A stretch of 51,081 nucleotides of DNA from Lachnospiraceae bacterium (GTDB lineage: Bacteria > Bacillota > Clostridia > Lachnospirales > Lachnospiraceae). Location of the stretch: assembly GCA_014804785.1 (NCBI GenBank), contig JAAUZD010000027.1:4527-55607 (forward strand). The letters run 5' to 3'. The position numbers and the translations under genes were made by a program. The notes beneath the pieces are model-generated. The model was given only the letters and a program-made list of their open reading frames with translations. It had not been told where the DNA came from and searched no databases. This document shows positions 44,118 through 51,081 of the stretch, piece by piece; position 1 is the first letter of the stretch; every line of letters starts with the position of its first letter.

Positions 44118-45932
44118 ATGGCAAATCAGAAATTGGAGGCGCTTCTTAATCTTGCACTTGAAATAGAGGATGCACAGCGGGAAAAGTCGGGGCAGCTGGG
44201 GGTTGGCTTTTCGGAAAGTACCGGGACGTGGGAATTGATTGTAAAGTACAATGGAGATATAGGAAGGCTTCAAAGCAATGTAATCCAGGTGGAGGAGTTG
44301 ATTGCGGGATATGCCATTGTAACCATACCTGAAAGCCTGATTGATACCTTTACACAATTGGATGAAGTGGAATATGTAGAAAAGCCTAAGAGACTTTATT
44401 TTTCTACTTTGCAGGGAAAACAGGCTTCCTGCATTTTCCCGGTTACCGCAAGAGACCCTTATTTGACGGGAAAAGGCGTTCTGGTTGCAGTGATAGATTC
44501 CGGAATTGATTTTGAAAATCCTGAATTCCGGGATGCACAGGGAAATTCCAGAATCCAGTTTTTGTGGGATCAGACGTTAAATGCGGAGCAGGTTAATGGA
44601 CAGCTTTTAGAAGACGGGGAAGAGTTTGCGGGAAAAGCGGCTCCGCCGGAAGGCTTTGAAACCGGGGTCGAGTTTTCAAAATATCGTATCGATGCGGCGC
44701 TTAAAAGCCGCTTTCCCAAAAGCATCGTACCAAGCACAGACAATTCAGGACATGGAACGGCGGTGGCAGCTATCGCGGCAGCAGGAGGGAGACTTGCGAA
44801 CGGGCAATATCAGGGAGTTGCACCGGAGAGTGAACTGCTGATTGTAAAAATGGGAAATCCCAGACCTGATTCTTTTCCGAAGACAACGGAACTGATGAGG
44901 GCGATGACCTATGCAGTAAAAAAGGCGGTGGAGCTGGGGAAACCTCTTGCCGTAAATTTAAGTTTCGGAAATACTTACGGATCCCATGACGGCACCTCGT
45001 TGGTGGAGCGTTTTCTTGATAATGCCGCCGAAATAGGAAGATGTGTTGTCTGTGTAGGAAGCGGCAATGAGGGAGCGGCAGCAGGTCATGTGTCCGGCAG
45101 CTTTGGAATGAGCACAGCGCCTTCGGCGGGGCGGCAGATTGAGCTCAGCGTTGGAAATTACCAGACAACAGTCAATGTACAGCTTTGGAAAGAGTATGTA
45201 GATCTTCTGGGAATAGAGCTGGTTTCTCCGGGGGGAAGGCAGGTTACAGTAGACATTCAAATGCCGGGAGGAAGAAGTGTCGTTCTGGAAGAGACACAAA
45301 TTCTCATCTATGTGGGAGAACCCTCTCCCTATTCTGTAAATCAGGAAGTCTATTTTGATTTTCTGCCTGTAAACAGGTATGTGAATCAGGGAATATGGAC
45401 AATCAATTTATATCCAATTAAAACAGTGACAGGAAATTATGATTTGTATCTGCCGAGCAGTGTGGTCCTAAATACAGCCACACGTTTTTTTGCACCCACC
45501 CCCGTGAAGACCCTGACCATTCCTTCCACGGCATCAAAGGTCATCACAGTGGGAGCATATGATGCCGCTTTTGAGGCTTACGCAGACTTTTCGGGAAGGG
45601 GATATCCCCTTATGAGCATTCCGGGAGAAAGGGTATCCCAGGGAGATGTAAAACCGGACCTTGCTGCACCGGGAACCAATATAAGTACCATTGGACCAAA
45701 TAATACCTTTGTGCAAGTGTCTGGAACCTCTTTTGCCACGCCCTTTGTGACGGGGAGCGCTGCGCTTATGATGGAATGGGGGATTGTGCGGGGGAATGAT
45801 CGATTTTTGTACGGGGAGAAAGTGAAGGCGTATTTGAGGAGAGGGGCGAAGCCGATTAGGGGGGAGAATGTGTACCCGAATGAAAAGGTGGGGTATGGGG
45901 CGCTTTGTGTTGAAAATAGTCTACCAATTTGA
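44118..45932 (+). CDS. S8 (subtilisin-like) serine protease, Csp-like
   Basis: A 604-residue subtilase with an intact triad: Asp127 (VAVIDSGIDFENPEF), His212 (DNSGHGTAVAAIA) and Ser538 (VSGTSFATPFVTG). An N-terminal prodomain-like segment covers ~1-105 and there is no signal peptide. The ~325 residues between His and Ser include an inserted beta-rich domain, as in clostridial CspB-type proteases (germination proteases) and related Lachnospiraceae S8 enzymes. GGAGAG lies four bases before the ATG at 44118. A 42 bp remnant of a second S8 gene tail lies 2.5 kb downstream, so the locus once held a tandem pair or was rearranged. Confidence 0.92.
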   Translation: MANQKLEALLNLALEIEDAQREKSGQLGVGFSESTGTWELIVKYNGDIGRLQSNVIQVEELIAGYAIVTIPESLIDTFTQLDEVEYVEKPKRLYFSTLQGKQASCIFPVTARDPYLTGKGVLVAVIDSGIDFENPEFRDAQGNSRIQFLWDQTLNAEQVNGQLLEDGEEFAGKAAPPEGFETGVEFSKYRIDAALKSRFPKSIVPSTDNSGHGTAVAAIAAAGGRLANGQYQGVAPESELLIVKMGNPRPDSFPKTTELMRAMTYAVKKAVELGKPLAVNLSFGNTYGSHDGTSLVERFLDNAAEIGRCVVCVGSGNEGAAAGHVSGSFGMSTAPSAGRQIELSVGNYQTTVNVQLWKEYVDLLGIELVSPGGRQVTVDIQMPGGRSVVLEETQILIYVGEPSPYSVNQEVYFDFLPVNRYVNQGIWTINLYPIKTVTGNYDLYLPSSVVLNTATRFFAPTPVKTLTIPSTASKVITVGAYDAAFEAYADFSGRGYPLMSIPGERVSQGDVKPDLAAPGTNISTIGPNNTFVQVSGTSFATPFVTGSAALMMEWGIVRGNDRFLYGEKVKAYLRRGAKPIRGENVYPNEKVGYGALCVENSLPI

Positions 45933-46010
45933 TTCCTCGATAGCCAAGGGATTAGCCTGCCTTCTTCGGAAAGGATGAGGTAATTATATAAATTTTAGGT
46001 TAAATGATAC

Positions 46011-46038
46011 TTTACATTAAAAAATAGAGAGTTATAAT
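46011..46038 (+). promoter_or_regulatory. Promoter of the recombinase-like/HipA-like operon
   Basis: TTTACA and a perfect TATAAT are spaced by 16 bases, about 67 bases before the start codon. Confidence 0.6.
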
Positions 46039-46104
46039 TATATTTGAATGACATGCAATAAAAAAAAAATTTTATAGAGAAATGCACATAAGAGGGGAAG
46101 GCTG

Positions 46105-47043
46105 ATGAGTACAGCATTAAAACAGGCATTAGAGGATTATTATAATACGATAAGAGAAGAGAGAGCTAATTATCGGGCATGCTATAAGAGCTTTTTGGAG
46201 TATTGCAATCAAGAATTAAAGCTTTATTCACTGGCTGATTTATCTGAAAATCTTACAAAGATAGATGTCGAGCAGGCATGTAAATATTATTTTGAAACAA
46301 GCAAGAGGGCAACATCAATTGAAGCGATTCAGAGGTTTTTGACAGCGATAGATCAATTTTCCAGCTATGCCAAGGAACGAAAGATAGAGTGGAGATATTT
46401 GAAGGAGGGGTGCAGAAATAAACAGATTGTGCACGATGTATGCTTAAGTTTAAATAATGAATTAAGTCAAAAAATATATTTACCATTTGACGAAGAGAAA
46501 GAAGTTAAGATTGCAAAAGAGCAGATAGAACTTCTAAATAAAAATAACTTTTATCAATTTGGGCAATCGGTTATGTATCGGCTTCTTATTACATACGGAT
46601 TTAAAGAAAAAATAATTATTAATATAAGAACTGAAGATTTTAATGAGAAAGAGGGGCAGCTATTAGTAGGTTGTGATGAGGAGCAGAGGATATATATAAA
46701 GCTGGAAGCGGATATATGGGAAGATTTAGTGAAATATTGTAGAATGCACAAATATCCTGACAGGACATATCTGTTTACTAAAAGCAATGGCGAACAACTG
46801 ACACCTGATAGTATATTTTATACTTTAAAGGAAAAAATGAAAAAATTAGATATTCATAATTTTACACCTACGACTGTTGCACTGCAAGGAGTTGCAAATT
46901 TGATTGGAAAAGGGCTGACGTTACAGGAAATAAAAATCCTCACAGGATTTGAAACACAAAAGATAGAAGATGTTTCAAAATATTTATTGACAGATGAAGA
47001 TATCGAAAAAGTAATTAATGAAAAATTGCAAAAGAAAATCTGA
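46105..47043 (+). CDS. Tyrosine-recombinase-like protein without catalytic residues
   Basis: A 312-residue protein with the outline of a phage integrase-fold protein. An N-terminal helical SAM-like domain (~1-110) is followed by a C-terminal region whose pattern matches the catalytic domain: YRLLITYGFKEKIIINIRTE where recombinases have the first Arg box, and TPTTVALQGVANLIGKGLTL then KILTGFETQK where they have HxxR and the helix before Tyr. The Arg-His-Arg-Tyr set is not present, so strand exchange is unlikely. GGGGAAGG precedes the ATG. It is co-transcribed with a HipA-like kinase 14 bases downstream. Inference: a DNA-binding repressor or antitoxin in place of HipB. This call is moderate. 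Confidence 0.6.
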   Translation: MSTALKQALEDYYNTIREERANYRACYKSFLEYCNQELKLYSLADLSENLTKIDVEQACKYYFETSKRATSIEAIQRFLTAIDQFSSYAKERKIEWRYLKEGCRNKQIVHDVCLSLNNELSQKIYLPFDEEKEVKIAKEQIELLNKNNFYQFGQSVMYRLLITYGFKEKIIINIRTEDFNEKEGQLLVGCDEEQRIYIKLEADIWEDLVKYCRMHKYPDRTYLFTKSNGEQLTPDSIFYTLKEKMKKLDIHNFTPTTVALQGVANLIGKGLTLQEIKILTGFETQKIEDVSKYLLTDEDIEKVINEKLQKKI

Positions 47044-47057
47044 AATGGGGTGTTGAT

Positions 47058-47960
47058 TTGGAATTAATAAATTTTAATAACTTTCAACAGAATCAAAGAA
47101 TGTATGGCGGCACGGCCGGGAGAAAAATGGGAATCACTTATGAAGGCAAAGATTTTCTTTTAAAGTTTCCGGGAAATTTAAAAGAACAGTATATGAAAAA
47201 TATCAATCTGAGTTATTCGAATAGTCCTGTTTGTGAATATATCGGCTCAAAAATATACGAGATAGTCGGCTTGCCAGTTCACAATACAATTTTAGGAACC
47301 CGAAATAACAAAATTGTAGTAGCTTGTGAGGATTTTTTGGAGAATGGAGACAAGCTCTATGAGTTTGACAAAATAAAAGTTACTTTTGAACCACATTTTT
47401 TAGATTCAAATGGTAATGAAACAAATGGTGTCGGTGTCGATTTGTACGAAATCATGATGACGATACAGGAACATCCTTTTTTGCAAGATGTTCCGAAGGT
47501 AAAAGAGCATTTTTGGAATATGTTCATAATGGATGCATTGATTGGTAATACAGATCGTAATAACAGCAATTGGGGAATTATTTTGAAAAGAGATGGTTCG
47601 AAAGAGATTGCGCCAGTTTATGATAATGGCAATTGCTTAAATAGTAAATGGGATGATGAAAAAATGCGAATCGTTATGAATGATGCTGATAAAATGGAAG
47701 CGGAGGCATATAAAGCACGCAGGTGTATATTTGAATTGCATGGCAAACGGGTAAATCCGTATCATATAATAGAAAGCAGAGAATATCCGGAATGTTTAGA
47801 AGCTGCTTATAGATTGACGCCCCAAATCGGTAATAGTATGAATAGAATACAAGCAATGATAAGGGAGATACCAATATTGTCAGAAGTTCAGAAGAAATTT
47901 TTCACATCAATTGTTGAATACAGATATGAAAAAGTATTGTTAAAATGTATAACAAAATGA
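47058..47960 (+). CDS. HipA-like serine/threonine kinase (short form)
   Basis: A 300-residue kinase resembling HipA/CtkA. A Gly-rich segment (YGGTAGRKMGI) near residue 18 may be the P-loop; Lys in DFLLKFPG could bind ATP; the catalytic loop is IGNTDRNNSNWG (Asp166, Asn171) and the metal-binding motif is APVYDNGNCL (Asp189). HipA has about 440 residues with an extra N-terminal subdomain; this form lacks it, as do CtkA-like and HipT-like kinases. The start is TTG with GGGGTG five bases upstream. The following 71-residue protein could be a third component. HipA kinases phosphorylate glutamyl-tRNA synthetase or other translation factors; the target here is unknown. Confidence 0.8.
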   Translation: MELINFNNFQQNQRMYGGTAGRKMGITYEGKDFLLKFPGNLKEQYMKNINLSYSNSPVCEYIGSKIYEIVGLPVHNTILGTRNNKIVVACEDFLENGDKLYEFDKIKVTFEPHFLDSNGNETNGVGVDLYEIMMTIQEHPFLQDVPKVKEHFWNMFIMDALIGNTDRNNSNWGIILKRDGSKEIAPVYDNGNCLNSKWDDEKMRIVMNDADKMEAEAYKARRCIFELHGKRVNPYHIIESREYPECLEAAYRLTPQIGNSMNRIQAMIREIPILSEVQKKFFTSIVEYRYEKVLLKCITK

Positions 47961-48008
47961 TGTGCACATTAGGTTATAAAAGTCGTGAATGGAAAGGTGA
48001 TATAAATA

Positions 48009-48224
48009 ATGTATGTGGATGAACAAATAATTTTAAGAGATAATTTGCCGGATGGATTGCAGCGTGATTTTATAGAATTACAGGGATATTATAATGCAGG
48101 TGATTGGTTTATGTTTGATACTGCTTTTGAAGCGATAGAAGCCAGTGTAAAAGCCTATTATCTTGCAGGAAAAATCAGTAAAGATGATTTGAATAGTATT
48201 TTCAAAAAATATGGTATTGCATAA
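48009..48224 (+). CDS. Small protein downstream of the HipA-like kinase
   Basis: A 71-residue acidic protein (LPDGLQRDFIELQGYYNAGD, later FEAIEASVKAYYLAGKIS) that looks helical. GGAAAGGTG precedes the ATG. It follows the kinase gene by 48 bases and shares the A+T-rich base composition of the block, so it belongs to the same unit. I recognise no family. A role as antitoxin, or as a counterpart of HipS in three-gene HipBST systems, is inferred from context only. Confidence 0.65.
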   Translation: MYVDEQIILRDNLPDGLQRDFIELQGYYNAGDWFMFDTAFEAIEASVKAYYLAGKISKDDLNSIFKKYGIA

Positions 48225-48293
48225 TAGGAGAAAGGTTTGTAGATGGAGGTTGCTATATTATAGCATAAATTTTCTATTCAAATAAATGACCAG

Positions 48294-48325
48294 TTGTAAA
48301 GTAGTCGAATTCGACCACTTTACAA
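48294..48325. repeat. Near-perfect 32-bp palindrome
   Basis: Arms TTGTAAAGTAGTCGAA and TTCGACCACTTTACAA differ from perfect symmetry at one pair; the centre is GAATTC. No T-run follows, so it is more like a protein-binding or recombination site than a terminator. Confidence 0.75.
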
Positions 48326-48436
48326 TTAGCAACAACTTAACATTAATTTACCATAACCCTAACGAAGTTATGCGGTTTCCGGGGATTTTGCTTCAAAAAA
48401 ATTAAAAAAGTTTGTGACATTAACTTGACATAAGAG

Positions 48437-48478
48437 GGATATGGGGCGTTGTGTGTCGAAAATAGTCTGCCGGGGTAG
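48437..48478 (+). pseudogene. Remnant of the 3' end of a second S8 protease gene
   Basis: The frame reads GYGALCVENSLPG then stop, matching the last residues GYGALCVENSLPI of the S8 protease ending at 45932. Over the shared 35 bases there are five differences, all synonymous. Upstream similarity stops abruptly at about 48436, where the A+T-rich block ends. Confidence 0.8.
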
Positions 48479-48562
48479 AATGGAGAAGAGTTTTGGGTTA
48501 ATGAGCTCTTTTCAGCATATTAGCGTTAAACAAAACATTTATTGCGCTTTGATTAGATATTT

Positions 48563-48617
48563 TTGTTTGGGGAGTATCATACTAACTATACAGAAATAAT
48601 AAAAGGTGGTATGATAT
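48563..48617 (+). promoter_or_regulatory. Promoter/operator of the toxin-antitoxin pair
   Basis: TTGTTT and TATACA are spaced by 18 bases. GTATCATAC (48574-48582) lies in the spacer and its inverted partner GTATGATAT (48609-48617) overlaps the start codon, a layout suited to autoregulation. Confidence 0.45.
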
Positions 48618-48828
48618 GAATAAGAAAATAGGAAAAAGCAAAGTAATGGAGAAGGAGGAACAGGTAATGAGCGTAGTAGCGAATTTGGAAAGACCTTGTA
48701 CGATTTCAGAATCTATCATGCAATCATGTAAGGAAGTAAAGGATATGCGTGAAGGCAGAATACCGAAACGTTCTTTAAATGACTTATTTGCGAATATTGA
48801 AAAATGGAACAAAGAGGAAGAAAGATAA
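48616..48828 (+). CDS. Antitoxin of a RelE/ParE-type module
   Basis: A 70-residue protein ending in a charged helix (SLNDLFANIEKWNKEEER) that would wrap around the toxin. The central segment CTISESIMQSCKEVKDMREG resembles clostridial RelB-like antitoxins, with an N-terminal DNA-binding part. AAAGGTGG precedes the ATG; an internal ATG 10 codons later is also possible. Its stop codon directly abuts the toxin start, as in many such pairs. Confidence 0.75.
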   Translation: MNKKIGKSKVMEKEEQVMSVVANLERPCTISESIMQSCKEVKDMREGRIPKRSLNDLFANIEKWNKEEER

Positions 48829-49185
48829 ATGTACACAGTTATACCTACTGAACAGTTTGAAAAAGATGTAAAGTATTACATCAAGAAAAAAGGGTTCAAG
48901 CACATAGGCGCGGATATTAAGGTCATAACAGATGAATTGGAAAAAGGAAACCTGATAGGAACGGAAATTCTAGGATTAAAGATTCCAACAGATGGGCATA
49001 CCTTCAAGGTAAGATCGGCAAACACAGATACCAAAGCAGGGCAGTCCAACGGTTATCGTATTATTTATTATGCAGTTCGGGATGATGAGGAGGTATATCT
49101 GCTTACGATTTATTATAAAAAAGACGATAACAGAATACCGACTAATCAGGAGATTATAGAATTAGTAGAAAATTATTGTTTGTAG
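48829..49185 (+). CDS. RelE/ParE family toxin
   Basis: A 118-residue protein of the RelE/ParE superfamily: YTVIPTEQFEKDVKYYIKK at the N-terminus, a basic strand (HTFKVRSANTDTKAGQSNG) and the hallmark YRIIYYAVRDDEEVYLLTIY. Members either cut mRNA at the ribosome or poison DNA gyrase; the sequence does not decide which. Translation is coupled to the antitoxin. A terminator follows. Confidence 0.85.
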   Translation: MYTVIPTEQFEKDVKYYIKKKGFKHIGADIKVITDELEKGNLIGTEILGLKIPTDGHTFKVRSANTDTKAGQSNGYRIIYYAVRDDEEVYLLTIYYKKDDNRIPTNQEIIELVENYCL

Positions 49186-49214
49186 GTTAGAAGAGAACTG
49201 TTCGGTACAGTGTC

Positions 49215-49237
49215 AAAACTGTGTTGAGCAGTTTTTT
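49215..49237 (+). terminator. Terminator after the toxin gene
   Basis: A 7-bp stem (AAAACTG / CAGTTTT) with a 7-base loop runs into a T-tract, 30 bases after the toxin stop codon. Confidence 0.7.
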
Positions 49238-49380
49238 ATATAAGATGTACAAAGTGTTTGTTTTGATTAGATGTTTCTTATTTGAAGAGTATTGAAAAAT
49301 AATGATGGTTAATTCGCATAGAGAATGCTGCAATGTATAAAAAGTAAGAAAATATGTAGATTTTAGAAGGAAGAAAGGCG

Positions 49381-49431
49381 ATGTCAACATTTGAAAAGAT
49401 GATAAATCAGGATATTGGGGGGTACATATGA
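49381..49431 (+). CDS. Possible 16-residue leader peptide
   Basis: A short frame (MSTFEKMINQDIGGYI) with GAAGGAAGAAAGG before its ATG; its stop overlaps the lipoprotein start as ATGA. It could couple translation or be the remnant of a longer upstream gene. Confidence 0.35.
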   Translation: MSTFEKMINQDIGGYI

Positions 49432-50732
49432 TGAAAAAGAAACTTTGCCTTCTGTTGACAGGAATGATTATATTAATGTTCTTAACCTGTTCCTGCTCTT
49501 CTGGACAGAAAATGGAAAAGATAACCGGGAGTATAGCTGATGATCCATTAGAAACCATTTCACTGGAACAACCTGATGCCGAAGCATACAATATCGAAAC
49601 GGATGGCGCCGAAACAGATGATGCCGCAGATTCGATTACCACTCTTGATCTGAATCACAACGGTATAGCCGAAGAAATACGCTTAAAAGACGCTGACAGC
49701 GAGCAGGGACAGTGGCTGGAGATCTGGGAAAACGATGAACGGATTGGATTTGAATACTGTTATTGTACAGATTCGGAGCAAACTGCCATATTCCTATGCA
49801 CTTTAGATGGAGAGGACTATCTTCTGTGTTATGACACAATGATATATCAGGGCGTATGTACATACAGTTATGATCTATTCAATCTGCCCCGCAACAAGGA
49901 GAATGTGATACAGAGAAATTGGGTTGATTTTGATATAAACTTTGGTTCTCCCCACCACAATGGCTTTGATTCGGAGGCCATCGCTGCTTTTATGGATGAG
50001 GTTAATAACCTGCTCTCAAACAGTGCCCAAATACTCAATACTAACAGCAATCTGCCATATACCCTCTATGGAGAAGGGCAGATTTATGACAGTCTTTGGT
50101 GGCTGGATGGCTGGGAGCCGGAGTTCATCAGAGATGAGGACAAATCTTTGCGTGAAAACTTAAAAGACTTCCAAACCGCCATGACGGCTGTTCAGGTGCC
50201 TGTAGTTCCGGAAGAAGTAGATTCTCTGCCTTTCACCGAGCCTCTGGAGATGGAATTTTACAGCGGTGCCGGAGCATGGAGGACCTGTCTTACATTGAAC
50301 CCGGACGGCAGTTTTGTGGGAGACTACGTCGATGCTGATCTGAATATATTACATGTATGCCAATTTCACGGACAGTTTGGGAAAGTGGAAAAGCTTACTG
50401 ACTCTTCCTGGCTTCTGACGCTGAGTGAACTGGAAATTGACACCGGTCACAATGTGGGGGAATCATGGACTGAGACAGATGACGATTGTCAATATATTTC
50501 CAGTCAGCCATATGGTTTCGATGACAAGGATTACAATGCCCTTGAACCCGGTGCGAAATTTATCCTCTATAGTTCGGATGCCACTGGTCACGAGCCGGGA
50601 ACCGAGCTGTACGGCGCGTTAGAGTTCCAGTCCTGGATGCACAAACGTCATGAATTCAACAGCGCTGATGATATTCTGGGTTGTTGGGGTCTGCTTAATA
50701 TGGAGACGGGAAGAGGCTTCTTTGACAACTAG
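49428..50732 (+). CDS. Probable lipoprotein of unknown function
   Basis: A 434-residue protein with a lipoprotein-type signal (KKKLCLLLTGMIILMFLTC, then SCSSGQ with a lipobox-like TCSC) and an acidic, soluble outer domain. Recognisable pieces are an EF-hand-like LDLNHNGIAEE near residue 75, often found in VCBS/dockerin-like calcium sites, and the C-terminal half rich in Trp and Asp (LNPDGSFVGDYVDADLN). I recognise no named family beyond clostridial cell-surface lipoproteins. GGGGGG lies five bases before the ATG. It is a single gene with its own terminator. Confidence 0.75.
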   Translation: MMKKKLCLLLTGMIILMFLTCSCSSGQKMEKITGSIADDPLETISLEQPDAEAYNIETDGAETDDAADSITTLDLNHNGIAEEIRLKDADSEQGQWLEIWENDERIGFEYCYCTDSEQTAIFLCTLDGEDYLLCYDTMIYQGVCTYSYDLFNLPRNKENVIQRNWVDFDINFGSPHHNGFDSEAIAAFMDEVNNLLSNSAQILNTNSNLPYTLYGEGQIYDSLWWLDGWEPEFIRDEDKSLRENLKDFQTAMTAVQVPVVPEEVDSLPFTEPLEMEFYSGAGAWRTCLTLNPDGSFVGDYVDADLNILHVCQFHGQFGKVEKLTDSSWLLTLSELEIDTGHNVGESWTETDDDCQYISSQPYGFDDKDYNALEPGAKFILYSSDATGHEPGTELYGALEFQSWMHKRHEFNSADDILGCWGLLNMETGRGFFDN

Positions 50733-50770
50733 GGAAGATTAACTGTATTTGTAAAGGAAACTGCCGGAGC

Positions 50771-50802
50771 AGGGATAGTGATACAATTCTATCCTTATTT
50801 TT
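50771..50802 (+). terminator. Terminator after the lipoprotein gene
   Basis: An 8-bp stem (AGGGATAG / CTATCCTT, one G-U pair) with a 10-base loop is followed by ATTTTTT. Confidence 0.75.
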
Positions 50803-50874
50803 TGCTACTTAAAAATTTTTTTAAAAAAGTGCAAAAAAGAGAGAAAAAGTGGCTTGGACTATCCGTTTGGCGAG

Positions 50875-50903
50875 TGGACTTTTGGAGAGAAATGACGTAA
50901 AAT
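50875..50903 (+). promoter_or_regulatory. Candidate promoter of the GCAA-repeat gene
   Basis: TGGACT and TAAAAT are spaced by 17 bases, about 70 bases before the ATG at 50973. Confidence 0.45.
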
Positions 50904-50972
50904 AAGGCGTAACTGCGAATGTGTAGGGCATCCGCAAAAGTGAGAAATTTTATGGAAAGGGGTTGCAAAAAA

Positions 50973-51081
<109 letters not shown>

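Larger units (their letters stand above)
48225..48615. other. Gene-free stretch between two toxin-antitoxin-like loci
   Basis: It holds a near-perfect 32-bp palindrome, a fragment of an S8 protease gene and the promoter region of the RelE-type pair, each listed separately. No complete gene is seen. Confidence 0.6.

Noticed and set aside
48352-48372. loxP-like arm (ACGAAGTTAT)
   Set aside because: Only one arm matches and the surrounding symmetry differs; most likely chance.

Overview
The window looks like a chromosomal segment of a low-to-mid GC clostridial Firmicute, most likely a gut Lachnospiraceae. Supporting signs are strong GGAGG-type ribosome binding sites, frequent TTG/GTG starts, a Firmicute-type (T7SSb-like) EssC/WXG100 locus, a clostridial Csp-like S8 protease, an ECF sigma/anti-sigma pair and an F420-ligase homologue in a lineage not known for F420. 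Genus and species cannot be fixed from sequence reading alone.

Layout. 1-2.1 kb: end of a sensor kinase followed by an ABC exporter (ATPase, permease), closed by a terminator shared with the convergent ECF sigma/anti-sigma operon (2.1-3.8 kb). 4.0-5.2 kb: small membrane proteins. 5.5-15.4 kb: housekeeping genes (CofE-like ligase, purA, queH, a receiver-GGDEF protein, argS, an ABC-class ATPase, an ABC exporter). 15.4-16.5 kb: a gene-poor stretch with tRNA-Leu(CAG) flanked by two inverted copies of a ~233 bp hairpin-forming element. 16.5-18.5 kb: an MFS and a ZIP transporter.

18.6-26.6 kb: a compact type VII secretion-like operon: EssC (FHA-like region plus three ATPase domains), a YukD/EsaB ubiquitin-like protein, five small WXG100-like helical proteins (three non-canonical) and a lipase-like protein with a C-terminal helical region, a plausible effector. 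EsaA, EssA and EssB are absent from the window.

26.7-41.2 kb: a long signalling operon: receiver-HD-GYP, PAS histidine kinase, a second receiver-HD-GYP with a damaged HD motif, CheR, CheB, then cheA-cheW-mcp, cheY, and a second cheA-cheW-mcp. No flagellar genes are seen, so the output may be c-di-GMP or another process rather than swimming.

41.2-43.9 kb: nucleoside salvage (uridine phosphorylase and a DeoC-DeoB fusion). 44.1-45.9 kb: S8 protease. 46.0-48.5 kb: an A+T-rich insert with a tyrosine-recombinase-like protein lacking catalytic residues, a HipA-like kinase and a 71-residue protein, followed by a 42 bp remnant of the tail of a second S8 gene. 48.5-49.2 kb: a RelE/ParE-type toxin-antitoxin pair. 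49.4-50.7 kb: a probable lipoprotein. The window ends inside about 21 copies of GCAA that begin eight codons after a well-placed start codon, a layout typical of phase-variable genes.

The best candidates for something new are the recombinase-like/HipA-like/small-protein operon, the paired hairpin elements around tRNA-Leu, the GCAA-repeat gene at the right edge, and the reduced T7SS locus with its lipase.
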